Positions 1 through 10,631 of a stretch of DNA of 64,000 bases are shown here, in pieces (within the stretch, counting starts at the first letter, position 1; every line of letters starts with the position of its first letter). Origin of the DNA: Cichorium intybus. Taxonomy: Eukaryota; Streptophyta; Magnoliopsida; Asterales; Asteraceae. The DNA is taken from positions 86,545,250 to 86,609,249 of the forward strand of contig CM042015.1 of the NCBI GenBank assembly GCA_023525715.1. Reading direction: 5' to 3'. The notes beneath the pieces are model-generated. The model saw only the letters and a program-made list of their open reading frames with translations. It did not search any database and was not told the DNA's origin. A program made the position numbers and the translations under genes.

Positions 1-373
1 TAATTATTAGTCATGGCTTAGACACCTAATCCAACACTGTCGACGCCTTTTGGATTTCTATGTCGGCTGTCTTCGCGATTTCTGTTGATCAACAGAAATT
101 GATTTATGATATTAGGGATAGAGAGAGTGATAGAGGGAGAGGAAGAGACTTAGGCGACCTACCGATCCCGGAAAAATCAGATGCAGTTTGCCATTTTTTT
201 GAGAAGACGATGTAGGCGAGGTGGGGAAGATGAGAGACGACGGGGAAGATAAGAAACGACGAGGTGCGGGAACTATACCTGTGGGCTTCTAGGGCAAAGG
301 TGAATAGTGGCCCGTGCCACTGTGGGTAATGCCCAGTTCCGCCCCTGTCAAACAGATAAAAGGAAACCGGTGA

Positions 374-580
374 TTGTTGCTTGTCACCACCTTCATTGGT
401 TTTTTTCTCTTCTTTCTTCTCACTGCCGCCACCACCCTTTTTCTCTTCCTTACCGTTCTTGTCTTCCTCTTTCTTTGGTTCCGGATTTTGCTTCACGGTC
501 ATGGCGTGTTTCCTGGTTCTCTTGTGCACGTATTTTACCAACTCCGCCGCCGGAAAAATCCGTTTCACCTCCACCTGTGA
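374..580 (-). pseudogene. Fragment of a heavy-metal-associated isoprenylated plant protein (HIPP) gene
   Basis: About 68 residues on the minus strand read like the region after the HMA beta-sheet and the linker of HIPP metallochaperones. A segment with AAELVKYVHKRTRKHA is followed by TVKQNPEPKKEEDK and then a Lys/Glu/Gly-rich linker. Intact HIPPs bind metals through a CxxC motif in an HMA domain and end in a CaaX prenylation box. Neither the CxxC half nor the CaaX end is present here, and the frame runs into unrelated sequence on both sides. I read it as a broken gene piece, perhaps moved by a transposon. The overlapping open frames on the plus strand are shadows of this low-complexity Lys/Glu-rich stretch. 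Confidence 0.6.
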
Positions 581-1267
581 GCTCCCACAAATATCCAATA
601 TTCCTCTGTCTCTCGATAAGTTGTAGAAAGCGGGAGTGGAGTGAAGGTTTGTATGGAAGAGAGAGAGAGAGACAACGTAGCGGGAAGGAAGAAGCATGAA
701 GCAACACGTATAGAGGGCAGGTGGAAGCAGAAGACTGGTGAAAGAAGAGTACCCCGTAAAAACCCCCCAAACCCCCCCTTCCCCCCCAAAATCCTTCTAG
801 AAACTTACGGTTTTTAATATATAAGGTAATGTACCAAAATGTAATAGTACAGGGAAGTGAAACATAAATACTTGAAACTATTCAGCATACGCAGCAAATG
901 ATATAAATAGAAAGCGAAGTGATCACGTTGAAAGGGATGTCTCTTTGACAAAATAAATAAAAATGATTTAATATGACATGTTGCTAAAGTATATTATTTA
1001 GATATTAGACATACAAAATTATATTTAATAACTAAAATAGAAAAGTTAGGCATGCTATATATATACATGTATATTTTAAATCCACTATGATTTGTATTTT
1101 TAATACTTTGCGAATCATATTGGCTATTGCTACATATTTTATATACCAAGACGTGCACACCAGATCCACTTTTCTTATTTTTGCTTGGAACCGGTGTAAA
1201 TAAGGCCTCCTCCGTCCATGCTGATATATTTTACCAATAATAACTTATATGGTAACGGATTTTTTAA
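581..1267. other. No gene seen
   Basis: GA-rich tract at about 655-675, a C-rich stretch at about 760-788, then AT-rich sequence. I see no exon or repeat boundary that I can support. Confidence 0.5.
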
Positions 1268-1271
1268 ATTG

Positions 1272-1478
1272 TTTATATTTGGTCATTAAATTAATTTTTG
1301 TTTTTGATTTATCCATATATTTTTTAAAAATGTTCATATTTAATCATTTATGTTTTTTACACATATAACCATTAAACTAATAGTCATATTTATGGACAAA
1401 AAAACATAAATGACTGAATATAAACAATTTTAAAAAGTTTATGCGTAAATCAAGCACAAAATAAATTTAGTGACCAAA
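1272..1478. mobile_element. MITE-like hairpin element
   Basis: Two arms of roughly 95 bases are inverted copies of each other. The left begins near 1274 with tatatttggtcattaaat and the right ends near 1478 with atttagtgaccaaatgtg. They meet around 1380-1390. This is the form of a short non-autonomous inverted-repeat transposon. No clean target duplication was identified. Confidence 0.6.
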
Positions 1479-1754
1479 TGTGAAGACCATTTGATCTCTA
1501 TTCTACCTTGTTAATCATGGGTTGAGATGATGAACTTGAATATTATTTTGAGTGTCTAACATGTTTTTTTGGATGGTATTAGATCATACTAAGTCACTGG
1601 AGTTGGTTAGATTGACAATAGGAATGATTTAGACTTGATATAGTGAGTTGTAAACACTTGAAAAACATTTTTAGTCATCAGATTTGTTGACTCGACAAGG
1701 CCCGGTCGAGTCAGATTTCCTTTGTTATTTAACTCGGTTGAGTTCATCCCCTGT

Positions 1755-2100
1755 TGGTGTTAGGTTTTGGTGACAACAAAAAAACGTAAAAGGCAACAGA
1801 ACAAACTCATAATCAAGGTCAAAACCCAAACAAGGATCACAAGTTCAACAAGTCATGCAACAAAATAAATCTAAAAGGAAGATTAGGATTTGTACTTTTA
1901 GATCTTGGATGAACTAGGGTCCAGATTGTCACCCCACTAATTAAAGTCACATCCCAAGGCAAGATCAAGGACACAATGCAATCAACTCCAAGCTCTATAT
2001 AAAGCCTCCAAAAGCATGGCTAAGAAACCTCCAAAAGTTGTATTTTTTTCTAGGGTTTTGCAACCCTGAATTGAGGATGAAGCACCCAGAAAGTAAAGGA
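1755..2100 (+). mobile_element. Possible LTR fragment (Copia-like)
   Basis: The sequence starts at a tgttggtgttagg motif, runs through 'ttttggtgacaacaaaa', which is common near the start of plant Copia LTRs, and carries a TATA-like ctctatataaag at about 1994-2005. No partner LTR was found and no 3' border could be fixed, so the call is tentative. Confidence 0.3.
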
Positions 2101-2199
2101 TCAAAAACCAAGTTGAGCATGGTGGAAGGCGAATGCTACCTATGTTTTCCTAGGGTTTATTTAGGTCGAAGCCTAGTAAGAGGGACAAGAGGGTCGAAT

Positions 2200-2512
2200 A
2201 AAATTCATATTTTATTTTAATAATACATCTATAAAGATAAGTTAAGTAAAATAGGGTCGAGTTTAATAGGGTCTAAAAACCAAAATCGGGTTATTCGGGT
2301 TAACTCGACAAACCCAATGTACATATATGGTCGGGTTTAGGGTTAATTTCTATGTTCTTTTTTCGGTTTCGGGTTAACCCGATTTAGATCTACTATTATC
2401 ATTTCACGAGTCCTATCTTTATTTGGATATATGTTAAGGATTAATGCTTAAGCATAAGTGTTCAGTAACTCTTATCTTTATAGATGTATAATTAAAATAA
2501 AATATGAATTTT
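2200..2512. repeat. 42-bp inverted repeat pair with ~230-bp loop
   Basis: The arm at 2200-2241 and the arm at 2471-2512 are inverted copies with about one mismatch in 42 bases. The loop and the right flank to 2885 are rich in the motif aacccga/tcgggtt (for example 2283-2350 and 2745-2885), and the stretch ends near 2885 at an 'acagccctaa' terminus that looks like a hAT-type end. It is probably part of a non-autonomous DNA transposon whose outer borders I could not fix. Confidence 0.5.
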
Positions 2513-2979
2513 AATGGCTGCAAATAATTAACTGCTTTCTTCATGCATGATGGCATTTTGTTATTCAAAGGCTAACACAACAAAATACATCTGCAAATAT
2601 ATATGTAACATACCATCTTATAGTTCCTTCCGTTTCTAAGTACAGATGAGTTGATATTTTTTGGCAACTTGCATTTTCAGTCCCTACATTAATACCTAAT
2701 TTACTATAATGGCACAACATTAATCTGTATCACAATTTAACCCGAACACCCGACTAACCCGACCCTATTAACCAGTAACCCGAACCTTAATAGGGTCGGG
2801 TTTCGAGTGAAATTTTTATTTTAAAAACCCGATTAACCCGACCTGTTTAACCCGAAACTCGATCGGGTTGACCCGATTAACAGCCCTAAGTATGAATATG
2901 AGTTTTCTCTTTCAGTTTGGAAGCTTACTCCAATTTAACTCTTTATATCGAGCCCTTATAAAATTTAATAGATCATGAA

Positions 2980-3870
2980 CTCTCTCGACTCTATCCAGTG
3001 GGCTTTGCCAGCATCTTCTTGATATCAACTCGTCATGCTGAAGGCATACAACATGCTAGGCATCATACATAACATGGTATGTATGATTGATCCCAAAGAA
3101 GAAGCATGTGGGACTCGACTCATTCTATCTAGCTCATCAATAGAGCCATGACACTTAGCTCCACATAGTGTCACACCATGTTGTACAGGAACGAACCCTC
3201 TTCTTAGGTTCTACCTCTTGAGTTTCTTCAAGACTTTTATGTATTCTGGCTTAATCTAATTACCCACATTAATATATCTCCGTAGACCTTTATTTCTTTT
3301 ATTGCTTCTCCCATGTCTTCTATAGCAGAATAGTTCCCGTACCAAGTTCTCACATATTGCAAAGTTGAGACATCATTTCTATAAGTAGTATGTTATCGAC
3401 ATATAGTATAAGGAAGACCACATCATGCTCCCACTAGTTCTTACACATACATATGACTCCTATTTTCTTCTCTTAAAATCAAACTTCTTGACTTTTCTCA
3501 TCGAAGAAAATAAACCTACATCATGACGCTCGTTTAAGGTCCATACATTGATCTTTTTTAAGCTTACACACTTTCTTAGGATATTTGGACCGTACAAAAC
3601 CATATGGTTGTGTTGCTTGTGTCACGTACGAATCATCTGTCAGTTTTTCATTAAGAAAGCGTTTTTTACATCCATTTTCCAAATTTTATATTTATGAAAT
3701 GCTGCTATTATTCGCAATATTCTAATAAATTTAATTATTGTCATTGGTGAAAGCATTTTCTCAAAATCAATTCCTTAAGTATGAGTATAACCTTTCAAAC
3801 CAATCACATATTATAAGTGTGTACCTTATGATTCATGTCAGTCTTAGTCTTCTTTTGAAGACTCATTCTT
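2980..3870 (-). pseudogene. Degenerate Copia retrotransposon reverse transcriptase / RNase H remnant
   Basis: Read on the minus strand, scattered frames match Copia pol in order. KMDVKNAFLN lies near 3660, a CKLK stretch near 3570, a YMLI-type catalytic-loop remnant near 3395, then VQHGVTLCGAK and MSRVPHASSLGSI near 3100-3195. A final stretch near 3000-3060 ends in TSRYQEDAGKAHW. Stops and frameshifts occur throughout and both LTRs are absent. It is an old truncated remnant unrelated to the better-preserved Copia at 7257. Confidence 0.7.
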
Positions 3871-4539
3871 GAAAGAAGATAACTTCTATGCTTGAAAGCA
3901 AAAAAAAGGGGAAAAAAAAAACACGGCAAGGTAAAATGATAGAAAATAAAATCTTTCACGCACCCTAAAGCATCTTGGAGGGAAGGCCTTGAACCGATCC
4001 GAAACCAACTTCTTGTACCTCTAGGCTAACATAACAAACATATTTATACCAAAATAACTATTTTTAATATATAAATCACAGATTATCAATTTATTATATT
4101 TAACAATAATAAAATAATTGATACAAAAACAATCATACGAAGGAAGAGGTTGGCTATGTGTATGAGTATGACATGGACCGAAGTTCTTGCCGACAGGTAC
4201 CGTCACGTGCCGGGTTTTGGTGGTATTTTACAACCAAACAGGGGCCTATTCAATACTTAGGGACCAATCTTTTGTTTTTATCTAACATGACCGCATAATA
4301 AAGAACACTATTTAGATTTTTGTGTGGATAAACTATAAAAAATGACGTATTTTTATGCTATATTAATATAAATTGTTTTGGATCGGGTATTGTTATAGTT
4401 ATTTACATACGAATTACATAAAGTATTAACTTTTTGACTTATATTGACGGAAACTCATTGCAGAGTACAAGATAGTTCGACTCGATGTATAATAAATTAA
4501 GACATTAAGTTTCATTACTATCGTGTCTAAAACGTTACA
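3871..4539. other. No gene seen
   Basis: AT-rich unique sequence with an A-rich tract at about 3899-3920. The short open frames here show no recognisable protein features. Confidence 0.5.
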
Positions 4540-4548
4540 TAATTTAAA

Positions 4549-6134
4549 GACAAAAATACAGTTTTGGTCTCTGATGTATACCTGAAATTTCAAGTTGAGA
4601 CAAACTATATGAAAATCACAGTTATGGTCACCAAAGTTTGTAAATGGTTTCAAATCAGTCTCTGGGGCATATAAAAAGACTGAAATGTCATTTCTATTAT
4701 CTTTTTCACTTTTCTTTTAATATATTATTTATTAAATCCATTTAAGAAAAAAAAAATACACCCACCCCATCCCCACCTTCTCTCTCTCAAACAGAAACTA
4801 CTAATCCGTTTTGCAGCTATTCATTCTGTCGCTGCTGTTTGGAAGGGTAAATCGGAAACTATAAAGGCGTCACGAAAATAGACCCTGCCAGTAAGATGTT
4901 CGAGTCCATTAGAAAATTCAAGAACGCTAATCAAAGGGAAATAAACACTCTGCTTAGTTCATGGTTATATGATCGGAGAGAGAGGTGGAGATGAAAAATG
5001 AAAAGAGAAAATTACATCTTTGACTATATCGTTGCTAAAATGATGAGAGAGAGAGAGAGGTGGAGATGAAAACTAATTGGTTAAGAACTTAGATCAAAAA
5101 AGGGGGAAATATCACACCCAACAAAGAACTCGATGCATTTTTATACGCAATTATCATGTCCTGGCAAACTGGAGCAAATTGGAAGCGAATTTAGAAATTT
5201 CACTCACCGCCTTAGAGCAAAGACAGGCCAGTCTTGAAGCTACCGCCGATTTCAGCCAAATCGTTATACCTCTGTAACAGGAAGTAGAAGACGGTGAAGC
5301 CTCGCCATAATCATCGGTCTGTAGTGGCGGGGATGAAGAAGAAGGATTTCCTCCACTGAGTCGGATTTCCCGTCGGCAATTGCAACGGCGGAGTCGGATA
5401 ACAACTGCTTTGGGCAAATTCGGGTCGCCGGAGATGCGGAGGAAGATGCACATGACGAATAAGACGACGACGTCGGAGAAGGAGAAACAGTGTTCTCGTC
5501 TTCATCGTCCAGCAAAAGCTCTTTCTCTAATTCTTGTAAGATTTTGCATCTTGTATTTTTACATTCAATCGATTTTGGAATAAATTTGGTGTCGGGTTGT
5601 ATGTAATTTCTGAATGTTATTCTCAGAGGTGATTAGTTCTTGAAATAATGAAATCAATGCCCTCACCGGAGGAATTATTGCCATTGTTATCGATACCAAT
5701 TTGATTGCAAAATCCGATAATCAGTTCTTCGTGCCGCTGAATTAAGTAATTACCCATTACGCCGTTAAAGTTTCCTCACCGGAGGAATTATAGTTATGAT
5801 CAGCTATTTTGAGCTTCACTTCCACGCATGGGTCGAGGCTGCCGGTAAGGTCCATCACGGTTGCTGTTTGTGTGTGCGTGTGTGGAGAGAGAGAGAGAGA
5901 GAGACGTAGAGGGTGGTGGTGGGGTGTATTTTTTTTCTAAAATGGATTTAATAAATAATATATTTAAAAAAAAGTGAAAAAGATAATAGAAAGGGCATTT
6001 CAGTCTTTTTATATGCCCCAGGGACTGATTTGAAACCATTTGCAAACTTTGGTGACCATAACTGTGATTTTCATATAGTTTGTTCCAACTTAAAATTCCA
6101 GGTATACATCAGGGACCAAAACTGTAATTTTGTC
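4549..6134. mobile_element. Mutator-like element (MULE) with ~240-bp TIRs and 9-bp target duplication
   Basis: The left TIR (from 4549, gacaaaaatacagttttg) and the right TIR (ending 6134, its inverse) match for about 240 bases, covering about 4549-4790 and 5890-6134. They are flanked by an identical 9-bp duplication, taatttaaa, at 4540-4548 and 6135-6143. Long TIRs plus a 9-bp duplication are the signature of Mutator-like elements. No transposase is present. The 1.1-kb interior is less AT-rich and looks like captured gene sequence at about 5150-5560 (see the separate entry). Confidence 0.88.
5150..5560 (+). pseudogene. Unidentified gene-like sequence captured inside the MULE
   Basis: This part of the MULE interior is CG-richer than its surroundings and has gene-like reading on the plus strand. 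A segment reading NWSKLEANLEISLTALEQRQ looks like a short coiled-coil stretch, and an acidic frame near 5420 reads VAGDAEEDAHDE before a stop, then a Ser-rich tail and a gtaaga donor-like site near 5537. I do not recognise the family. It may be host gene sequence captured by the element, with coding capacity now broken. Confidence 0.35.
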
Positions 6135-6143
6135 TAATTTAAA

Positions 6144-6346
6144 AATCAAGAATCAAAATAATTAAGTAAAATAGATATTTACATAAAAAACAATTGATAG
6201 AGGGCCCAAAGGAAAACCAACTCCTTCCCTAAAGAGGACCATCGAGCCACAAATCTACAACTAACTTTAACTGTTGAAAGGGATACTTGTTCGACTTTAT
6301 TGACAACATATATACTAATTGTTTAATATGGTTGGTGGTGTGTTAA
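6144..6346. other. Unique sequence between two MULEs
   Basis: About 200 bases of AT-rich sequence separate the target duplications of the two Mutator-like elements. No feature seen. Confidence 0.5.
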
Positions 6347-6744
6347 TAAAACTTAGAGTAAACTGCAAATTTGTTCCTGTAGTTTACTAAAAAAATGTGG
6401 ATGGCGTTTAAAATATTTTTAATTTGCACCAGTGGTCTAAAATCAAGAATTTTTTGTGGATTTGGTCCCTGACAGATTTGAAATGACTAAATTGCCCTTA
6501 TAATTTCTTTTTTATATTTTCTAATATTAATTTTGATTATTTTATAATTTAAAATTTAAGAAAATACCCCCACTACCCACCATTACCCCAACTTCTCTTT
6601 CTTTCTCTCTTTCACTCTCTCACTTTCGCTTTCTTACAATCACAAAATGCACGCAGGATTACGGAAGTTCCAATCACCGGTTGAATTTTCACCGGAAATG
6701 TTATACGACTTTTAAGCAGTCAAAAGAAGTTGATCTGTTAAGAA

Positions 6745-6903
6745 ATGGATGAGAACAGAAGATTAATATCATCGTCGGCACTGTATTTACCGCCTAAGAT
6801 ATATATATCTGCGAGCTCGATGGTCGAGAACTTGTTCGCCGTTAGAGGCAGCGGAGTGGAGGCGAGTCCGAGACCAATGACTTTAATATCGAACTTCAAT
6901 TAG
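6745..6903 (+). pseudogene. Captured N-terminal fragment of a group I WRKY transcription factor
   Basis: An open frame of 52 codons starts at the ATG at 6745 and ends ...SPRPMTLISNFN followed by a stop. SPGPMTLxSxFF is a hallmark of the N-terminus of WRKY2/3/4/20-type group I factors. The related MULE copy at 63273 continues further into this region (SFSQLLAGAM). The WRKY DNA-binding domains are absent, so this piece cannot act as a transcription factor. The stop follows a small change after 'aacttc'. Confidence 0.7.
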
Positions 6904-7034
6904 AGAAGTGCCGATACTAACATCCTCAAGAAACCCATAGTTGATACAGTCACAAAATTTTGTTTGCCTGTTATTTGATCGCACATGCTTCCACATATCT
7001 TTGGGCATATCTTTAGAACACATGAAAAGCTTAC

Positions 7035-7251
7035 CATGTTAATAGGTATACCGAAACGATGAATTCCCAGAAAGTTTTTGAGAGCTTGGGCGTTGTTATT
7101 GGTTCGAGCATACTCGAAAGCAGGTGGTTGTGGTTAGAAGTAGAAACATCTCTGTGGGGCATTTCGTCGAACGGGTCGAGGGCATCACAAAAGAGTTCGA
7201 CTTCAGTTGAGATTTGTTGACCTTTTAATCATGTTCTCACCTTTGAATCTA
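7035..7251 (-). pseudogene. Captured pentatricopeptide-repeat (PPR) gene fragment
   Basis: On the minus strand a frame reads DPFDEMPHRDVSTSN and, after a frameshift, EYARTNNNAQALKNFLGIHR then FGIPINM. This is the typical 'FDEMPxRD...AxxLFxxMxxxGxxxN' pattern of PLS-class plant PPR proteins, which act in organelle RNA processing. It ends at a gtaagc donor-like site near 7035. The 5' continuation lies across the Copia insertion at 22264-22430. Only about one repeat is present, so it is a transduplicated fragment. Confidence 0.6.
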
Positions 7252-7256
7252 GAGAT

Positions 7257-7861
7257 TGTTAGAAATGGGGATGAACAATGGCTTGGATCCTTTGAAAATC
7301 GTGTAAATCACTTTCAAATCAAAGTATTTTGATGGTACTATCAAATCTTTGATTGGATAATCTTCAAAGGTTGTTCTAGAACAGAGAATGAGAGAAAAGA
7401 TGATGTTTTTCGTACCCTAGAAATGACCAAAAAACGGCTATAAAACCTGTCAAAAACTGTCACTGGGCGCGAAACACGGCACGTGTTATCCTGACACGGC
7501 CCGTGTTCCATTGCAACATTGTTTCTGTCCCAAAACTGACATTTTACACGGCCCGTGTTATCCTGACACGGCCCGTGCTGACATTTACACGGCCCGTGTT
7601 ATCTTGACACGGCCCGTGTAATATTGCAAATTTGCTTCTAAAATCCTGACACGGCCCGTGTTATCCTAACACGGCCCGTGTCAGGATGATTTTTGGAAAA
7701 TGACAGTTTTTAACAGTTTTTACTTTGTATCTTGACAAATTCAAACAAGTGTATACTCCACACCTTCCTTACTTGTTTAATGTTTGTCAATATCACATTT
7801 GGTCAACAAAATTAATCCATTACACTTAAATACATATTGGTAATTTTATAAATCACCAACA
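7257..7861 (-). repeat. 3' LTR of the Copia element
   Basis: 605 bp, beginning tgttagaaat and ending caccaaca on the plus strand. It contains the cluster of eight 13-mer near-palindromes at 7474-7681 described separately. It is bordered on the left by the gagat target duplication and on the right by the polypurine tract. Confidence 0.88.
7474..7681. promoter_or_regulatory. Four paired 13-mer near-palindromes in the Copia LTR
   Basis: The unit acacggcccgtgt occurs eight times with minor variants, arranged as four pairs. Within every pair the spacer is exactly 7 bases (tatcctg, tatcctg, tatcttg, tatccta). A pair can fold as a 13-bp stem with one central mismatch and a 7-nt loop, or be read as two protein-binding sites 20 bp apart. 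The same cluster, with some changes, is in the other LTR at about 21871-22078. Function is unknown. Confidence 0.75.
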
Positions 7862-7875
7862 AACATCCCCCATTT

Positions 7876-8393
7876 AAGTGTAATCTTGATTAACTTAAAC
7901 AAAACATAACTATAACAAACTGATGCATAAATGAAATATCGTGACGATTGAATTTCACATTAGTGTATTACACATTCCAAATATTCAAATATCAGGGTGT
8001 CACTAAGGATTGAACCCTTTATATTCATAGTGAATACATAAAGATAATAACACACACCAGTTTACATCTTATAAGTTCTAACTTGACACTATTTTTACTA
8101 GCTTGTGTCCTATCCTTCAATAAGCATATCAAAGCTAAGTCCCAAGCTTCTTGAAGCAGCTAAACTTCATGCTTATATAGGTAGTTCTTTTATTCTTGCA
8201 CCTGCATATGCAATTTTTCAAAGAACTATTAAGAAAATAAATTTCAACCTCCTTCACTTGCAGTACTGAACACAGACCTTGGGATGATATAAACAATAAT
8301 GTGTTCCAATCTTCAAATATTAAGCTTTCCACATTGAATTCAGCATCTAATGTTCCATTAGATGGGAATTGGGTATCTCAATATCAAAGATTT
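7876..8393 (-). other. 3' untranslated part of the Copia element
   Basis: Sequence between the RNase H reading frame and the polypurine tract. No open frame with recognisable features. Confidence 0.6.
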
Positions 8394-8866
8394 TTAGGTG
8401 GACTTCAAACCCATCCCTACAGCCGCCTTGTGCACAAGATCTCTTGCTAACCCTTTAGTTAGATGATCGGCTAAATTTAACTGAGTTCTTAAAAACTCCA
8501 CAGATATCACACCATTCGTTATGAGTTCATGAATCATACTGTGTCTAACATCTAAATGTCTATACTTCCCATTATATACTTGACTGTAAACCTTAGCCAA
8601 AGTTGCAGCACTATCACACCTTATAGAAATGGTAGATATCGGTTTAGGCCATAATGGAATTTCATAAATCAAATTCCTTAGCCACTCTGCTTCTTTGCCA
8701 GCAGCAGCCAATGCTATGAATTCAGATTAGTTTGTTGAACTTGTAATACAAGTTTGTTTCTTGGATGCCCAAGAAATAGCACCTCCTCCCAGAAGGAATA
8801 CCCAACCACTTGTGGAGGAGTGATCCTCCAAATTGTTAATCCAACTAGCATCTGAATAACCTTCTA

Positions 8867-10631
8867 TGTAAGACCCATTTTCATTTTAAGATGCTTACTA
8901 AGGTAAGTAGAGTTATTACCTTTGAGTTATGAGTTGTTTGATTAGTGAGAAGAGGTTAAAACCTTTCTTATGCACTAATCTTGGTGTGATTAAGATTAAT
9001 TAAGTTGATGTATGAGTTTGGGTGATTAGAAACCCATTTGGAAGAAGTTTGAGCCTAAAAAAATTGCTAAAATAGAGTACACGGGTCGTGTCCAAGTCAC
9101 ACGGGTCGTGTAAAGGATTGTTAGGGCTGTTTTGGGCATTTAGTAGCTGACACGGGCCGTGTTCTACTAACACGGGCCGTGTTTCCTGCAGATCAACTTC
9201 AGAAAGCATTTAGTAGGATAAACACGGGCCGTGTTCTATGAACCCGGACCGTGTTGTGTCAACAGAGGCAAACAGAGGATTTTATTGTGGAAAAACCTGG
9301 GCCGAGTTTATCCAACCCGGGCCGTGTTGCGCGTGCAGACCCTTTAAATGTGCAGAAAACCTCATTTCGGGAAAAATAGATCCCAATTCGATTTCAGAGC
9401 ATAAAGAGGCGATTTTCTGTCAAATTGAAGCTAGAGATTCATGGGGAAACATAAAGAGACTCGAATCTAACCCCGCAAACACGCTCTTGATTCCTAATTC
9501 ATCGAGGTGAGTGATTTCTTCGTTTTGGGGTTTTTGAAACCCTAACTTTAATTTCATAATTTTGTTATATATTGTTATATATGTTGATAGTATATTGTTA
9601 GTGGATGCCTTTAGAGTTATTGGTGAGAGTATTGTCGAGTTTCCACGGTTGGATGAGTAGAATCACGGAATTTGGGGTTTCGGTAAATATAGAGTTGATA
9701 TTTACCGTTTATACTCCTTTCTCCTCTTTTGATTCATACATCTTTGAGGTAGATGTTATTGAGATGATTGTGGATGTTTGGATAATTGATTTAGACTTTG
9801 GTAATATAACCAAGTCTAGAGGATAGGAGCCCGGTACGCATAAATTGGGGGTTCCATATACTAAGCCGATATCAGATAAGTACTTCTGAATACTTGAGTA
9901 AGAGTTATACCTTGTTGTATATACATGTTGAACATATATGTGTGTTATGTTGATATTGTGTTAGCTTAGAGTTAGAGTGCTTCTGTTACCTATGGATAAC
10001 AAGAGACGAGTTATAATCTATACTGAGTATAAAAGTAGAGTATATGCTAGAATGAGTGAGTTAAAGAGTCTTTGAGTTTGATTGCTACAAACATGATTGG
10101 TGTTATAATTGAGTATAATTGATTGTGAAATGAGTATATCTGAGTGTGTGTGTGATTGAGTTTATGAGTAGTATCAGTTGTGATACTTATTCTTGATTTA
10201 ACATTATTACTAATTAGCTGGTGTTTGTAAAGCTAATAAGTTTGCAGATTTCAGAGTAAGAGGAAGTGAATAATTGCTAATGAGACTAGCAAAGGAGAAT
10301 GATGTGAGAGTTTACTGAGAGAGATTGTAGAGTGTGATTGAGATTACTCACTAAGCTTTAATAGCTTACACTTGAGTTGTTTGTTGTTTTGCAGGTATCT
10401 GTAGCTGTGATAGGGGAAGGCATGTGATAAAGAAAGATGGACAACTTAGAGCATGTCCTTTTAATTGAAGTAGATTTATTTGTAATGCCTGGTTAAGATT
10501 GTAAGGACCTTTTATGTAATTATTGTGATGATAATATCTTGATCCGTGCTTTGATTACAAGTATACCCATTTTGATGTGTAAATTGTTGAAAATTTTTTG
10601 GTATACTTTGTATGAGAAACCGGGTGTTACA
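8867..10631. mobile_element. Solo LTR (1,765 bp) inside the Copia RNase H gene
   Basis: It begins tgtaagaccc and ends gggtgttaca, flanked by the duplication ttcta at 8862-8866 and 10632-10636. Removing it and one duplication rejoins the RNase H codons exactly. There is no internal region or second LTR, so it is a solo LTR left by recombination. The tgtaagaccc...gttaca termini resemble those of the LTR at 14382, but the interior does not obviously match. Small open frames inside (9238, 9605) lack protein features. It could be from a Ty3 family; this is inferred from the termini only. Confidence 0.88.
9079..9327. promoter_or_regulatory. Four paired 13-mer near-palindromes in the solo LTR
   Basis: The unit acacgggccgtgt and variants occur eight times as four pairs, each with a 7-base spacer (ccaagtc, tctacta, tctatga, ttatcca). 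This is the same unit and the same spacing as in the Copia LTR at 7474-7681, although the rest of the two LTRs looks unrelated. Some units are degenerate (acccggaccgtgt, acctgggccgagt). Confidence 0.75.

Noticed and set aside
307..789. Overlapping plus- and minus-strand frames as separate genes
   Set aside because: Low-complexity Lys/Glu-coding DNA opens several frames; only the minus-strand HIPP reading has family features.
7035..7251. An intact PPR gene spanning the Copia insertion
   Set aside because: Only about one repeat is present, with a frameshift and stops, and it lies inside MULE termini.
9238..9826. Two open frames of 90 and 73 codons as possible genes
   Set aside because: They lie within the solo LTR, cross the 13-mer hairpin cluster, and show no protein features.
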